Assembly (NCBI RefSeq): GCF_014650815.1
Contig: NZ_BMVR01000004.1
Location: 372,001 to 436,000 of the forward strand
Direction of reading: 5' to 3'
From: Streptomyces flavofungini
Lineage (GTDB): Bacteria; Actinomycetota; Actinomycetes; Streptomycetales; Streptomycetaceae
DNA length: 64,000 nt
In this document: positions 36,301 to 44,869 of the stretch, one piece after another
How positions within the stretch are numbered: position 1 is the stretch's first letter
Layout: the number at the start of each line of letters is the position of its first letter
The notes under the pieces: model-generated
Seen by the model: the letters and a program-made list of their open reading frames with translations, nothing else
Database searches by the model: none
What the model was told of the DNA's origin: nothing
Made by a program: the position numbers and the translations under genes

Positions 36301-36566
36301 TGGAGCTGGCGTACGTACCGCTGACCGCGCAGGTGCTGATCGGCGTCGCGGACCTCGCGCTGCGCCAGGGGCAGCACGAGCGGGCCGCCCGGCTGCTCGC
36401 GGCGAGCGAGGGCGTGCGTGGCACCCCGGACCGCTCGCAGCCGGACGCCACCCGGATCACCGAGGAGACGCGCGCGCACCTCGGCGAACGAGTGTTCGCC
36501 GAGGTGACCCGTGCCGGCCGGACCCAGGACTGGCACGATCTTGCCGAGGCCGCGCTCGCTCCCTGA
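33309..36566 (+). CDS. AfsR/SARP-type large regulator (OmpR-like DNA-binding, BTAD, ATPase, TPR)
   Basis: This 1085-residue protein has an N-terminal OmpR-like winged helix (MMLGPLEVRTAAGTAVEVPG, about 1-90) and a bacterial transcriptional activation domain (about 95-240). A Gly/Arg-rich linker follows, then an AAA/NB-ARC-like ATPase with Walker A GPGGSGKTRL (about 316-325) and Walker B LLVLDNCEHM, and a C-terminal region of tetratricopeptide-like helices. Proteins of this layout activate secondary-metabolite or stress genes. It is the last intact gene before the genomic island, and its target is unknown. Confidence 0.92.
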   Translation: MMLGPLEVRTAAGTAVEVPGTRLRALLSALALEPGRVVTRPRLVDWIWGDRPPADEANALQVLVSRLRRALPDGSIGAESGGYRLAVAPDAVDVSRFERLVGRARAAEDVPRRAELLRAALELWRGTALADIAPYGSEAVVAAATRLDELHLAALADRADADIHLGRGAELVPELTELAAAHPLREGLVAALMRALAEAGRGSEALLAYQHLRERLAEALGVEPSAELSTLHTALLRGDRGGRGAGGTGGGRGERGRWAERGGRGERDGWGELGGRAEHPRTNLRAGLTSFVGKDDDVAAVTDLVAEHRLVTLTGPGGSGKTRLATETARGMLGDLPDGAYLVELAAVRAGGELAQVVLTAIGLRDQALLGGATGGEAGRDPGGDAMDRLVAALRDRARLLVLDNCEHMIEAAATLADRLLGECRGLRILATSREPLGITGEALWQVEPLALPASGADPAEAGASPAVLLLRDRAGAVRKDIAFDERTLSAMARICRALDGVPLAIELAAARLRTMSVEQLALRLDDRFRLLSSGSRTALPRHKTLRAVVDWSWDLLTEAERGVLRRLSVFSGGATLEAAERVCEDGLLDGEEVLDVLTALIEKSLLLADDTAQPRYRMLDTIREYAAHRLAEAGETESARRAHLAYVTGLAETAEPHLCRAEQLRWLAALDAEHDNIGAALRDAIAEGRAHEAMRLVAAVGWYWFLSGRKAEGIELSVAAAALPGEVPDDVRAMAYVVVTLFVTAGQGDQHQAEKWIREAYRFARRTERRHPLLSSAAVMERMLREPTGFLPAFEPLLADDDPWMRAQARLNRGRWRLRLRTDEADGEADIERALTEFRALGERWGMSLALTSLADRIALRGEFTRACEHYEQAITALTELGAIEDVVGLRAHQAQLYWLLGDAGTSESTMAEAQRCADRVAWPDALVELALSRAQLARWRGRRDEAYEHLATVRAMLRDTGPNSYARTMVQDLSGYLAADIDTARAHRTEAFRTAVELAYVPLTAQVLIGVADLALRQGQHERAARLLAASEGVRGTPDRSQPDATRITEETRAHLGERVFAEVTRAGRTQDWHDLAEAALAP

Positions 36567-36682
36567 CCGGCGCCCCGGGCCGGTGACCGCCGCTCCGGGC
36601 CGCTGGTGAAGGTCTGCGGTGGTTTGGTGGAGGCGGCCACCCCCGTCGGTGCGATTTTGTGCGGTGTGGCAGCGTGGAGCGG

Positions 36683-36787
36683 GTGAGCGAGACGAAGACT
36701 GCAGCCCTGCAATACCGCTTTGACGGGCCAGAAGACGCCCCTGTTCTGGTCCTCGGCCCCTCCCTCGGCACCACGTGGCACAGGTAG
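36683..36787 (+). pseudogene. pcaL: Truncated 5' end of pcaL at the left edge of the genomic island
   Basis: Codons 1-33 read VSETKTAALQYRFDGPEDAP then VLVLGPSLGTTWH, clearly the N-terminus of a PcaD-PcaC fusion; an arginine codon and a stop follow. The remainder of the gene is at 61452-62747. The 99-bp segment matches the start of the intact gene at 78 positions, with no gaps. This copy uses typical G/C-ending codons, so it is probably the original chromosomal end cut off by the insertion. Confidence 0.85.
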
Positions 36788-37205
36788 GAAGAACTGTCTT
36801 CTGGCGTCCACGTGGTCCAGTTCGACGCGGTTCACGCAGGTTTGATCTTGGTGGTCCAGGGCTGTCGACGCTGTTGGTGACAGCGACGTGACAGATGAGG
36901 CCCTTGCCGACCAAGTACCGGTCATACGGGTGTGGCGCCTGCGAGCGTATCGAGTGCCCGCCGGGAGCAGTGCCGCTGCGCGGCCGCCAGTTGCGAATCG
37001 ATCGTGAACGATCGGCCGCTGACCGGAGCGTCTGATTTTCGCAGTGTCGGCTGTTGGCCGGGGATGGTGCGTTGTCGGTGCCGGGCTGGCGGGGTGTGTC
37101 TCGATAGGGGCCTGCCGATGACTGTGGTGTTCTCACGATTCTGACCGTCTGACGCGGCCCGGTGCCGGCGACGCGACACTTCGCCGGACCGGAAGGGGAA
37201 CGGGC
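36788..37205. other. Left end of the island, no gene recognised
   Basis: This 418-bp stretch has lower GC than its surroundings and no reading frame with normal Streptomyces codon bias. It contains GTGACAGATGAG (36888-36899), also found near the right end at 61428-61439. It most likely holds remains of an element end whose genes have decayed. Confidence 0.5.
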
Positions 37206-37430
37206 ATGTCTACTTCGACGGTGCCCAGTACGTCGCTCGCGCCACAGGCCCGTCGTCGTCGCCCTGCGGGGGAGGTGGTGCTGGGAGTGGGCACGCACCA
37301 GGATGCCCCTGTGGCTGCGGTGCTCTCCTTGACGGGGACAGTCCTCGCCGCCGGCGAGTTCCCAGCCGCGGCGGGCGACCGCGAGCTGCTGAAGTGGGCC
37401 GGGAACTGGGGAGCCCTGAGGCGGCCTGAA
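37206..37430 (+). pseudogene. IS110-family transposase, N-terminal remnant
   Basis: About 75 codons resemble the start of IS110-type (DEDD) transposases: MSTSTVPSTSLAPQARRRRP, then VVLGVGTHQDAPVAAVLSLT and GEFPAAAGDRELLKWA. Functional relatives have V-D-T-H-K-D here, where the first aspartate is catalytic; this copy has glycine, and the rest of the protein is missing. It is dead, and marks earlier IS activity at the left edge of the island. Confidence 0.7.
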
Positions 37431-37521
37431 AGGTCTTCCACCTGGTCATACAGTTACAGCCAGTACCCCGCTCGTAGGGCTGTGCCGCAGCTGCTTGATG
37501 TGGTGGGCGTCCCCCACCCCG

Positions 37522-37844
37522 GTGCAGCACCTGAAGGAGTACGACCCCGAATGGGCCCAGGCGTGGACCACCGACACCGCCAACGGCGGAGTCGACCATG
37601 CCACGATGCTCGCCCAGGAGAAAACCCCGGTCCTGCTCACCCACCACTTCCACATGACCGCCCCCGACACCGGACAGCTCATGGGCGCGATGCCCGACAT
37701 CCAGGCAGCCCAGGCCCGGCGCCTGCTGGAATCCACCGGCCAGCCGGTCACCTTCACTCCGCTCGACGCTCCGCACGCCTGCACGAGCCGATGGCACAGC
37801 AGTACGTCGGCGTCATCACCGACTGGGTCAAGAACGTGTCCTGA
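37522..37844 (+). pseudogene. Alpha/beta-hydrolase C-terminal fragment with frameshift
   Basis: The reading frame from 37522 (HLKEYDPEWAQAWTTDTANG, TPVLLTHHFHMTAPDTGQLM) looks like the C-terminal part of an alpha/beta-hydrolase. After a shift of frame near 37770 it continues as LHEPMAQQYVGVITDWVKNV, which supplies the expected histidine-containing end. The N-terminal half with the nucleophile is missing. Confidence 0.5.
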
Positions 37845-38201
37845 CCTGAGAACCGCAGACCCAGACCTCGGTCGCTGCCGTGCGCTGCGGCCGAGGCCGG
37901 CCAGGACGACCCATCACTCGATCGAACAGTGCGCCAGTCGGGCGCTGTCGAAACTGTGAACATCTGCTGCCTGATCCCGGATCTCGCGAACAAGACCACC
38001 CTCTGCCAACCCCGGCGCGAACAAGCAGCCTGACCACGACCACAGACCTTGACCGAACAGATAGAAGCACCCCCTGCTTCGGCTCATAGCCGCCCTGGAT
38101 GCCGAATGGTCCCGATGCTGGCCCGAAGGGCCCATGGGTCCGTCCGGGAACCGGGAGTCGACTGAGTGATGAAAGGCGGTCCACTCAATCGAGGGGGTCT
38201 C
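37845..38201. other. Gene-free gap upstream of the LysM gene
   Basis: No frame with Streptomyces codon bias is seen. The stretch includes the small palindrome GGCCCGAAGGGCC near 38124, and it must hold the promoter of the 38202 gene. Confidence 0.4.
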
Positions 38202-38693
38202 ATGACCAACCGCATCGATCAGCCCCGCAAGCTGGATCTGGTGGGCAACCCGCTGCACCTCGGCGGCATCGGCACCGGGTACGAAGCCACGCTCCACTAC
38301 CGCGTCTCCGAGGGCCACGACGAGGTGAACGGATACTTCGAGGTGGGCGGCGGAACCGGCGAGCACGCGCAGTTCCACGTCAGCGTCGAACTGGGACAGG
38401 CGGCGTTCAAGGCTGACCGGCTCTTCGTCCAGGTCTACGAGAAGAGCGCCAAGGACGGCAGCGACATCAACGTCGTGACCATCCCCGTCCTGTACGGACC
38501 GCTCATCGTGCCCGGCTACTACGGCTACCGCCAGCACAAGGTCGTCAAGGGCGACACTCTGTCGTCCCTGGCCAAGGCGTACTACGGGGACGCCTCCGTC
38601 TATCAGCGGATCATGCGCGGGAACCCGGACCAGCTCAGCGACCCCGACAAGATCTTCCCGGGGCAGGTCCTGCGTATCCCGATCGGCTCCTGA
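38202..38693 (+). CDS. Gmad2 immunoglobulin-like plus LysM domain protein
   Basis: This 163-residue protein has a Gmad2-like beta domain at about 10-105 (LVGNPLHLGGIGTGYEATLH, with AKDGSDINVVTIPVLYG) and a LysM domain at about 115-162 (QHKVVKGDTLSSLAKAYYGD, ending FPGQVLRIPIGS). LysM binds peptidoglycan and Gmad2 occurs in spore and envelope proteins. No signal peptide is visible, so it may act inside the cell or leave by another route. The ATG at 38202 follows GAGGGGG. A strong terminator follows at 38713. Confidence 0.85.
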   Translation: MTNRIDQPRKLDLVGNPLHLGGIGTGYEATLHYRVSEGHDEVNGYFEVGGGTGEHAQFHVSVELGQAAFKADRLFVQVYEKSAKDGSDINVVTIPVLYGPLIVPGYYGYRQHKVVKGDTLSSLAKAYYGDASVYQRIMRGNPDQLSDPDKIFPGQVLRIPIGS

Positions 38694-38712
38694 GTACCGT
38701 CGGCAAGAGCCC

Positions 38713-38742
38713 GTGCCTCGACCGGTGCATCGGTCGAGGCAC
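38713..38742 (+). terminator. Perfect 12-bp hairpin downstream of the LysM gene
   Basis: GTGCCTCGACCG (38713-38724), loop GTGCAT, CGGTCGAGGCAC (38731-38742). It begins 20 bp after the stop codon and is followed by GTTCGT rather than a T-run, as usual in high-GC actinobacteria. Confidence 0.85.
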
Positions 38743-38770
38743 GTTCGTGGCCGCTACGGACTGCCCTGTC

Positions 38771-39260
38771 GGGTGAGTTGGCGGTGCGGCATGGTCACCG
38801 CGAGGGCGAGCAAGTCGGCCGCGAAGGCCGCGAGAACAGTTAAGTGCGGTGCGATGTCTCAGAGTTGACCACCGCGAGAGAGTGGTGCGGTCCAGCCGTC
38901 GACGGCCCATGCATGCGGTCTCGCGTGGCTGGCCACCCGCAGCCACGCGGACACGACAGTCAGGGGCCACATGCAGCCGCCGAGCACGCCGAGCCTGATG
39001 CCAACGGCGGTTCCGACGGCGCCCGCTTGTTCAGGGGTGTGGAACACCGCGCCCGCCAGCACTCCCGCCCCCCGTGCCCACCAGAACCCACAGGATGTCA
39101 GTGCGCCGGCTGCGATCGGATCGCCCCAGGAGACACCGAAGGGCGACACCCCGATGCCGATGATCAGCAGAGACCGCAGCAGGGTCAGGGCGGTGTATGC
39201 GAAGGTGTCGCCGAGAATCAGGCCACCCGCCGTGGTGGGGACGTCAACGCCCGCCTGTAG
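38771..39260 (-). pseudogene. ABC-2 type transporter permease remnant
   Basis: On the minus strand the frame ending at 38859 reads GVLAGAVFHTPEQAGAVGTA, then VLGGCMWPLTVVSAWLRVAS and PHAWAVDGWTAPLSRGG, the conserved C-terminal half of drug- or polyketide-type ABC-2 permeases. It stops early; another frame near 38780-38820 continues as VLAAFAADLLALAVT, the expected last helix. The N-terminal half is replaced by unrelated sequence. No companion ATPase gene is present, so this is a decayed fragment. Confidence 0.6.
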
Positions 39261-39404
39261 ACGCCCAGTTGGGGTGCCGGTCAGATGTAGGCAGAAGGCC
39301 TCCGAGTCCGGCTCGATGACCCTCACGCCCTCAACGTGCACCGCACTGCGATGGGCGAAGCCAACCGGCCCATGCGCCGGTTCTCAGGGCGAGGCGCTCG
39401 GCAG

Positions 39405-39680
39405 CTACCTGCCGGACTGGATCCCGGAGATGAGCTCGGTCGCGAGATCGGGCTGGGCAGTCAGGTAGGTGTGGTGGGCGGGGTGCCCCGGCGTCTTCCA
39501 GGTGAGGGTGATCCGGGTCCAGCAGTGCCCCATGCCGCTGCCGTCGTAGGTGACGTTCCACCTGGTCGGTACGCCCTTGGCGCGCAGCACTCCGTCCTTG
39601 TGGTGCGTGGCCTCCCAGCAAGTCGAGGTCTTGCGCAGGTCACTGGTCAGGTAGTGGCTCCGCAGGGCGTTGGTGAGGCG
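39405..39680 (-). pseudogene. Reading-frame fragment, unrecognised
   Basis: About 90 codons ending TAQPDLATELISGIQSGR show some coding bias (SDLRKTSTCWEATHHKDGVL and GSGMGHCWTRITLTWKTPG). The frame has no convincing start because it runs in from the out-of-frame remains of the APC permease. It may be the 3' end of a broken gene. No family recognised. Confidence 0.35.
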
Positions 39681-40599
39681 GCCGTGGCGACCTGGGCGAT
39701 CACCGTGCCTTGGTGGTACACGGCGCAGTCGGCATCGAGTCCGGTGAGCCGACAGGCGTCCTCGGCGATATGCACTCTGGAGACCAGGGCGAGCGCGGTC
39801 GCTCCGACGAAGAGGCCGAGGGCGATGGCGCCCATCACGGCCATCGTCGTCGCGGCGTTCTTCGATTTCGGTTCGCGGAAGGCGGGCACGCCGTTCGAGA
39901 TGGCCTCCACCCCCGTCAGGGCCGTGCATCTACCGGAGAAAACGCGCAGGACCAGCATCACCAGGGCCAGTCCGTCAGCTGGGCGTCGCCGCCCTCGGGA
40001 GCGATCCCGTATCCCGCGGATTCGGCGACCGGCGCGTCACCCAGCAGATACCGGAAGAGCCCGGTACCGATCATGATCACTACGCCACCGACGGACAGGT
40101 ACGTGGGCGCGGCGAGGGCCCGCCCCGATTCGCGCACGCCGCGCAGATTCATGTAATCGACCAGCAGGGTGGCGGCGACCACGAGTCCGGCCGACGGCCC
40201 GAGGTTGGTGGCGGCGACTCCGTACGATCCGCCACCGATCGGGTAGGCACGTACGACCTGGCGGTAGGAGAGCACCACTATCGTCAGGAGTGCGACGACC
40301 GCAGCGGTGATCCACGGCGCGAAGTGCAGCTATGCCAGGCCGCCGAGGGCGAGGACAAGCAGGATCTCCTGCGTGGCGTACGCCACCGAGGAGAGGGGGT
40401 CCGAGGCGAACACCGGCAGGACCAGCCGTTTGGGCAGCAGCGTCTCGTGCCGTTCTTCGCTGCGCATGGCACGGCCGATCAACAGGCGCTTCAATACCGA
40501 CGTCAGGTGCACCACATCGCGAGAGTTGATGCTTTTGGCGAAGACCTCGTGGGCGGTGCGCGGCCTGGACGCGGGGCCGTTTGGGTCTATGGCGGACAC
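39647..40599 (-). pseudogene. APC-family permease, broken into three frames
   Basis: Three minus-strand pieces in different frames line up as one amino-acid permease of about 650 residues. The N-terminus (from the ATG at 40599) has RPRTAHEVFAKSINSRDVVH and LLPKRLVLPVFASDPLSSVA. A middle piece has VVRAYPIGGGSYGVAATNLG, joined after an internal deletion to MNLRGVRESGRALAAPTYLS. A third has ALTGVEAISNGVPAFREPKS. The C-terminal third is absent. The stop after GGLA, the frame changes and the deletion show it is dead. Confidence 0.75.
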
Positions 40600-40643
40600 G
40601 GGTGACAGCGCACACTGAAAGCAGCAGAGCGGGAGTGACCGTG

Positions 40644-40910
40644 ATGGAAGCCAAGCAGTGGACCGTGCAGATCTATATCTCCGAAGAGGGCGACGAGACC
40701 CGCGCCCGCGCTGTCCTGACCGTCGGGGACACGTCCAGCGTCAGCGGCAGGGGGGTGGCCCGCAGGAACCCCATCGACCGACCGGTACCGGAGATCGGCG
40801 ATGAACTCGCCGCCAGCCGGGCGCTGGAGGACCTGGCCATACGGCTGCACGACGTGGCGTCCGACGACATCGTGCAGTTGACCGGGCCCGTCGAACCGCG
40901 GCATCACTGA
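40644..40910 (+). CDS. DUF1876 (dsRBD-like) family protein
   Basis: This 88-residue protein matches the small actinobacterial DUF1876 family: KQWTVQIYISEEGDETRARA, then GRGVARRNPIDRPVPEIGDE and a helical C-terminus with LAASRALEDLAIRLHD. The fold is predicted to resemble a double-stranded-RNA-binding-like alpha/beta unit; function unknown. These genes are often linked to stress-response clusters. ATG at 40644 follows GGGAG. It diverges from the APC permease remnant. Confidence 0.8.
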   Translation: MEAKQWTVQIYISEEGDETRARAVLTVGDTSSVSGRGVARRNPIDRPVPEIGDELAASRALEDLAIRLHDVASDDIVQLTGPVEPRHH

Positions 40911-41329
40911 ACTCCGCGGACCGCGTGAGCTGTTGTAGGGCGACGAGTGGGGTTGCCGCCGCCTCCTGCTGCCCACATTGGCCGGGGGTGCAATGGGCGG
41001 TGCCCGGAAGCGGTTGGCCCGACGCCGTTGCCGGTGCCCGCCTGTGGTTCTGGTCAGCAGCGCAGCAGTAGGTCGGTGGGAGCCGCGCTCGGCGTCCGTG
41101 TCGAGTGGCCCAGCTCGTGGAGTGTCTCTTGAGCGGCTGTGCGTCGGCTCGATTGACCCCATAGGCCCACGGCGCCGGGACCGGTTCGGGAGGCGGGGGA
41201 CGAGCAGCGGGGATCTGGGCCATCCGGGCCCTGTGCCGAGGCCGCAGCATCGGGTAACTCAATGAGTAACCGGATTGTGCGGCGGTGCCCTGACCCTGAA
41301 GCCGCATGGCCTTGAATACGGGGGGCGAC
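40911..41329. other. Gap between DUF1876 and the next gene, nothing clear
   Basis: This 419-bp stretch has mixed base composition and no frame with consistent codon bias on either strand. It must contain the promoter for the 41330 gene. No repeat or RNA gene is recognised. Confidence 0.4.
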
Positions 41330-41725
41330 ATGTCGCTGGAGAGCACCTACTGGAGCGTGATCGAGGAGCACCAGAGGATCGGGAAGATCCAAGTTCCCCC
41401 GAACGAGCTCCATATCTGTTTCCAGTTCAAGCCCGGGTCAGTGGGCGAATTCGGGCTGATCTGCCGCAAGGCGGCCCTCTACGCTGCGCACGCGTACTTC
41501 ATCGTCCCCTACCGTGTCGGAGCATTCTCGACTTCGCCCGAAATAGACGAGCATACGGGCGAACTCCGGAGCGCTCACGCGTCATCGCGACGCCGGGGTG
41601 CGGTGGCGGAGGTCGCGATAGCGAAGCGGGCTGTGCGGGCGCAGGCTGGCTCACCGATGTGGCTTCCAGGTCAGCCAGTCAATGGCGTTCGGCGGCCTCC
41701 CCGCGAAGGTCCAGCAGCCTGGTGA
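41330..41725 (+). CDS. Hypothetical protein, possibly decayed at its 3' end
   Basis: The 131-residue product starts MSLESTYWSVIEEHQRIGKI and has a plausible domain through about residue 70 (ELHICFQFKPGSVGEFGLIC). The remaining 60 residues are Arg/Ala-rich with poor codon bias, as if the frame runs past the original end. ATG at 41330 follows GGGGGG. No family recognised. Confidence 0.45.
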   Translation: MSLESTYWSVIEEHQRIGKIQVPPNELHICFQFKPGSVGEFGLICRKAALYAAHAYFIVPYRVGAFSTSPEIDEHTGELRSAHASSRRRGAVAEVAIAKRAVRAQAGSPMWLPGQPVNGVRRPPREGPAAW

Positions 41726-42003
41726 GTAGGCTCCCAAGTCAGTCTCTTTTCACGGGGGCGGGCGGGTGTCGTGGAACCGGCACGGTCATTCGGCCAATTA
41801 CCTTTGGCACGCCCCGGCTTGCCCACGCAGGCCACCGCACTGCGCGGACGCGCGCCCGCCGGATACCGCAGACCGCGTGTGGCGGGATGCGCCTCCTGGG
41901 CGCGCGTCCGTTCACACAGTCGTGGTTACCTTGCCTCAGCCGGGCCCGGGACGACTCGACGTACGCAGCACCCGTCGTGCTGCGCGACGAGAGGAATCCG
42001 CGT

Positions 42004-43092
42004 ATGCCTGAGTTACCGGCCCTCGCAAGCAGACTACTGAACGTGGCCTCCTGGCTGACCAGCCCGCTCACCCCGGACGACTTTCTCGGACTGCTCGACC
42101 CCCTGCTCGGCGCCCGCTTCCCAGTAGGGCGGGTGACAGGGGTGTGGCCAGAGACTCCGGATGCTGTCACGCTCGCTCTGCGGCCCGGCCGGGGTTGGTC
42201 GGGGCACCGTCCTGGGCAGTACCTTCCGGTCGGCGTCGAGATGGACGGCGTAGGGCAGTGGCGCACGTACTCCCTCACCTCGGTGCCGGGCCGGGAGGAC
42301 GGGCTCCTGACGATCACCGTCAAGGTCGCGCCCGACGGCAGGGTTTCCCCGCAGCTGGCCCGCCGGACTCCACCGGGCACGGTGCTTCGACTCGGTCCGG
42401 CGCAAGGCGAGTTCGTTCTGCCGGACCGTCTCCCTTCCCGCATCCTGCTGGTGACCGCCGGCAGCGGCATCACCCCGGTCATGGGCATGCTCCGTACGCT
42501 CATGAGCCGTCGGCCCCCACACCCTGATGTCGTATTGGTGCACAGCGCACCCTGCGCCCGGGACAGCATCTTCGGTCCCGAACTGCGCGCGGCCCGGCGG
42601 CGGTTGGACTGGCTGGACTATGTCGAGCACCACACTCGGCCGCACGGCAGGCTCGCCCCGGACGATCTGGCCCGGCTCTGCCCCGACTGGCCGGAGCGGG
42701 AGACCTGGGCGTGCGGCCCGGCCGCCCTGCTCGACGCAGTGGAGTGCCATTGGGGCCGGGCGGGGCTCGGCGAGCGGCTCCATGTGGAGCGTTTCCAGTG
42801 GGATCCGGTCCTGCCGCCGGAGCACGATGCCGCTTGCGGTGGCCGGGTGCTGTTCACCCGTACCGGTACTGAGGTCACTGCGGGCGCGGTCACCCCGCTT
42901 CTCGTCGTGGGTGAGTCGGTGGGGGTGGTGATGCCGTACGGGTGCCGGCGCGGGATCTGCTTCGGCTGCCTCACCCCGCTGAGGTACGGCCGCGTGCGCG
43001 ACCTGCGTACCGGCGAAGTCCACGACCGGGCCGGCCAGATGATCCAGACCTGCGTCTCGGCGGCGGCCGGACCGCTGGCCCTCGACGCCTAG
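42004..43092 (+). CDS. Ferredoxin reductase with C-terminal 2Fe-2S domain (desaturase partner), TTA codon near start
   Basis: This 362-residue electron-transfer protein has an FAD domain (GHRPGQYLPVGVEMDGVGQW and RTYSLTSVPG), an NAD(P) domain (RILLVTAGSGITPVMGMLRT) and a plant-type 2Fe-2S domain with PYGCRRGICFGC and the last cysteine in MIQTC. It should pass electrons from NAD(P)H to the fatty acid desaturase encoded 19 bp downstream, as in the mycobacterial DesA3 pair. Codon 4 is TTA (42013-42015), so expression may depend on the bldA tRNA. Confidence 0.9.
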   Translation: MPELPALASRLLNVASWLTSPLTPDDFLGLLDPLLGARFPVGRVTGVWPETPDAVTLALRPGRGWSGHRPGQYLPVGVEMDGVGQWRTYSLTSVPGREDGLLTITVKVAPDGRVSPQLARRTPPGTVLRLGPAQGEFVLPDRLPSRILLVTAGSGITPVMGMLRTLMSRRPPHPDVVLVHSAPCARDSIFGPELRAARRRLDWLDYVEHHTRPHGRLAPDDLARLCPDWPERETWACGPAALLDAVECHWGRAGLGERLHVERFQWDPVLPPEHDAACGGRVLFTRTGTEVTAGAVTPLLVVGESVGVVMPYGCRRGICFGCLTPLRYGRVRDLRTGEVHDRAGQMIQTCVSAAAGPLALDA

Positions 43093-43111
43093 CCACCCAA
43101 AGGAGATCCCC

Positions 43112-44176
43112 GTGGCTCTGACCCATCCTGCCGCCATCGAGACGGCCCTGGGCAAGGAACTCGGTGAGGAGCTCGACCGGATCCGTGCCGACATCATCGC
43201 CGCGCGCGGCACCGACGACGCCCGCTACATCCGTACCGTGATCGCCACCCAGCGCAGCCTGGAGGCGGGAGGGCGGGCCGCTCTGGCCGTCTCGCTGTTC
43301 CCGCCCGCCTGGGCCGCGGGAACAGCGATGCTCTCCGTCGCCAAGATCCTGGAGAACATGGAGTTGGGCCACAACATCCTGCACGGCCAGTGGGACTGGA
43401 TGGGCGACCCGGCGATCCACTCGGCCACCTGGGAGTGGGACTTCCTCACTCCGGCTGAAGCCTGGAAGCACACGCACAACCACCTGCATCACACCTGGAC
43501 CAATGTCGTCGACCGTGACCGGGACCTCGGATACGTCGTGTTCCGGATGAGCGGCGACCAGCGCTGGCGTCCGCGCCATCTCGCCCAGCCGCTCTACAAC
43601 TTCGTGCTCGCGCCGCTCTTCGAGTGGGGCATCGCGCTGTACGACCTGGAGCCCGATGCCGTCGCCGCCGGCCGCAAGTCGTGGCGTTCCCTCGCAGCCG
43701 ACCTGACCGGGTTCCTCACCAAGGCCACCCGCCAGCTCGCCAAGGACTACGTGCTCTTCCCGCTCCTCGCCGGGCCCTCCGCCCTGCCCTGCCTGCTGGG
43801 CAACCTCACCGCCAACACCGTGCGCAACCTGTGGTCGCACACCATCATCTTCTGCGGCCACTTCCCCGGCGACGTGCAGACCTTCACCGAGGAGCACATC
43901 GACGGCGAGACCCGCGGGCAGTGGTATCTGCGGCAGATCCAGGGCTCCGCCAACATCGAGGGCGGCCCGCTCTTCCACGTGCTCAGCGGAAACCTGGGCC
44001 ACCAGATCGAGCACCACGCCTTCCCCGACTTGCCCAGCAACCGCTACGCCGAGATCGCCCCGCGCGTGCGGGAACTCTGCGAGAAGTACGGCATCCCTTA
44101 CGTCACCGGCCCGTTGTGGCGGCAGTACGGCTCGACCTGGGGACGCATCCTGCGCTTCGCCGTGCCGGGGAAATGA
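43112..44176 (+). CDS. Membrane fatty acid desaturase (DesA3-like acyl-CoA desaturase)
   Basis: This 354-residue membrane enzyme has the three histidine boxes of the family: GHNILHGQW, HTHNHLHHTW and GHQIEHHAFPDLP. Hydrophobic segments span about 55-75 and 205-245. It inserts a double bond in an acyl chain using O2 and electrons from the upstream ferredoxin reductase. GTG at 43112 follows AAAGGAGAT. The pair probably changes membrane fluidity. It ends before an unrelated membrane protein gene. Confidence 0.93.
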   Translation: MALTHPAAIETALGKELGEELDRIRADIIAARGTDDARYIRTVIATQRSLEAGGRAALAVSLFPPAWAAGTAMLSVAKILENMELGHNILHGQWDWMGDPAIHSATWEWDFLTPAEAWKHTHNHLHHTWTNVVDRDRDLGYVVFRMSGDQRWRPRHLAQPLYNFVLAPLFEWGIALYDLEPDAVAAGRKSWRSLAADLTGFLTKATRQLAKDYVLFPLLAGPSALPCLLGNLTANTVRNLWSHTIIFCGHFPGDVQTFTEEHIDGETRGQWYLRQIQGSANIEGGPLFHVLSGNLGHQIEHHAFPDLPSNRYAEIAPRVRELCEKYGIPYVTGPLWRQYGSTWGRILRFAVPGK

Positions 44177-44308
44177 ACTCCACAGACGGAATCCAGGTGT
44201 TCGCTCGGAGGGTGAGTCCTGGGCCTGTCTGCCTGCACGCCTCGTGGGCTCGGAATGCTCTGCCTGGCCTGGCGACGGTTCGGCGTGTGTCGACTAGCTT
44301 GCTGGGAC

Positions 44309-44869
44309 ATGGCCGAGGAGAGTCCCCGTACGCCGCGCGAGGAGACGACGCTGGAGCGGGCCGACCGCAATTTCGGCGAGCTGCTCCAGGAACTGCGGAT
44401 CATCCAGACCGGCGTCCAGATCCTGTTCGCGTTCTTGCTGACGCTGGCCTTCACCGCCCGCTTCCCCATGCTCGATACGGCGCAGCGCGCGATGTACATC
44501 ACGACGCTGCTGTTCGCGGTGCTCGCGGCGGCCCTGTTCACCACTTCGGCCGCGCTGCACCGCACGCTGTTCCAGCGCGGGGCCAAGCCCGAGGTCGTGC
44601 GGACCTCTTCCAGGCTCGCAGGGGCGGGCATGAGCGTCCTGATGCTGGCCCTGACCGGTTCTGTGCTGCTCGTCGTCGATGTGGTGCTCGGCCGGGTGGA
44701 GGGTGTGATCGCGGGGAGTGCGACGTTCTTGGTGTGCGGCGGATTGTGGGGGCTGTTGCCGCAACTCGTCGGGTGGCACGCCGCTCGGGCCGAGGCCCGA
44801 GTGGATCTGACGGCGGCTACCGGCTCAGGCCAAGACGCCGCTGGTGGAGGTCCCGTGACTGATCGTTGA
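44309..44869 (+). CDS. DUF6328-type four-helix membrane protein
   Basis: This 186-residue protein begins with a charged segment (ETTLERADRNFGELLQELRI), then four membrane helices starting at QTGVQILFAFLLTLAF, YITTLLFAVLAAALFT, MSVLMLALTGSVLLVVDVVL and a segment near VCGGLWGLLPQLVGW. This layout matches DUF6328, a family of unknown function in actinobacteria. The start ATG at 44309 is the nearest one before the family region. Confidence 0.8.
   Translation: MAEESPRTPREETTLERADRNFGELLQELRIIQTGVQILFAFLLTLAFTARFPMLDTAQRAMYITTLLFAVLAAALFTTSAALHRTLFQRGAKPEVVRTSSRLAGAGMSVLMLALTGSVLLVVDVVLGRVEGVIAGSATFLVCGGLWGLLPQLVGWHAARAEARVDLTAATGSGQDAAGGGPVTDR

Noticed and set aside
36683..36787. A short independent hydrolase gene
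   Set aside because: It has only 34 codons and matches the start of pcaL in frame, so it is a truncated copy rather than a gene.
33561..37298. A 1245-codon open frame on the minus strand
   Set aside because: It lies antisense to the AfsR-like gene. Its length comes from high-GC codon bias; no domain or start supports it.
38859..39341. Intact 160-residue membrane protein
   Set aside because: It aligns only with the C-terminal half of ABC-2 permeases, and the last helix is in another frame, so it is a remnant.
40578..40610. Sigma-B-type promoter (GTTT...GGGT) before the DUF1876 gene
   Set aside because: The -10 part is incomplete and the spacing is loose; not distinguishable from chance.
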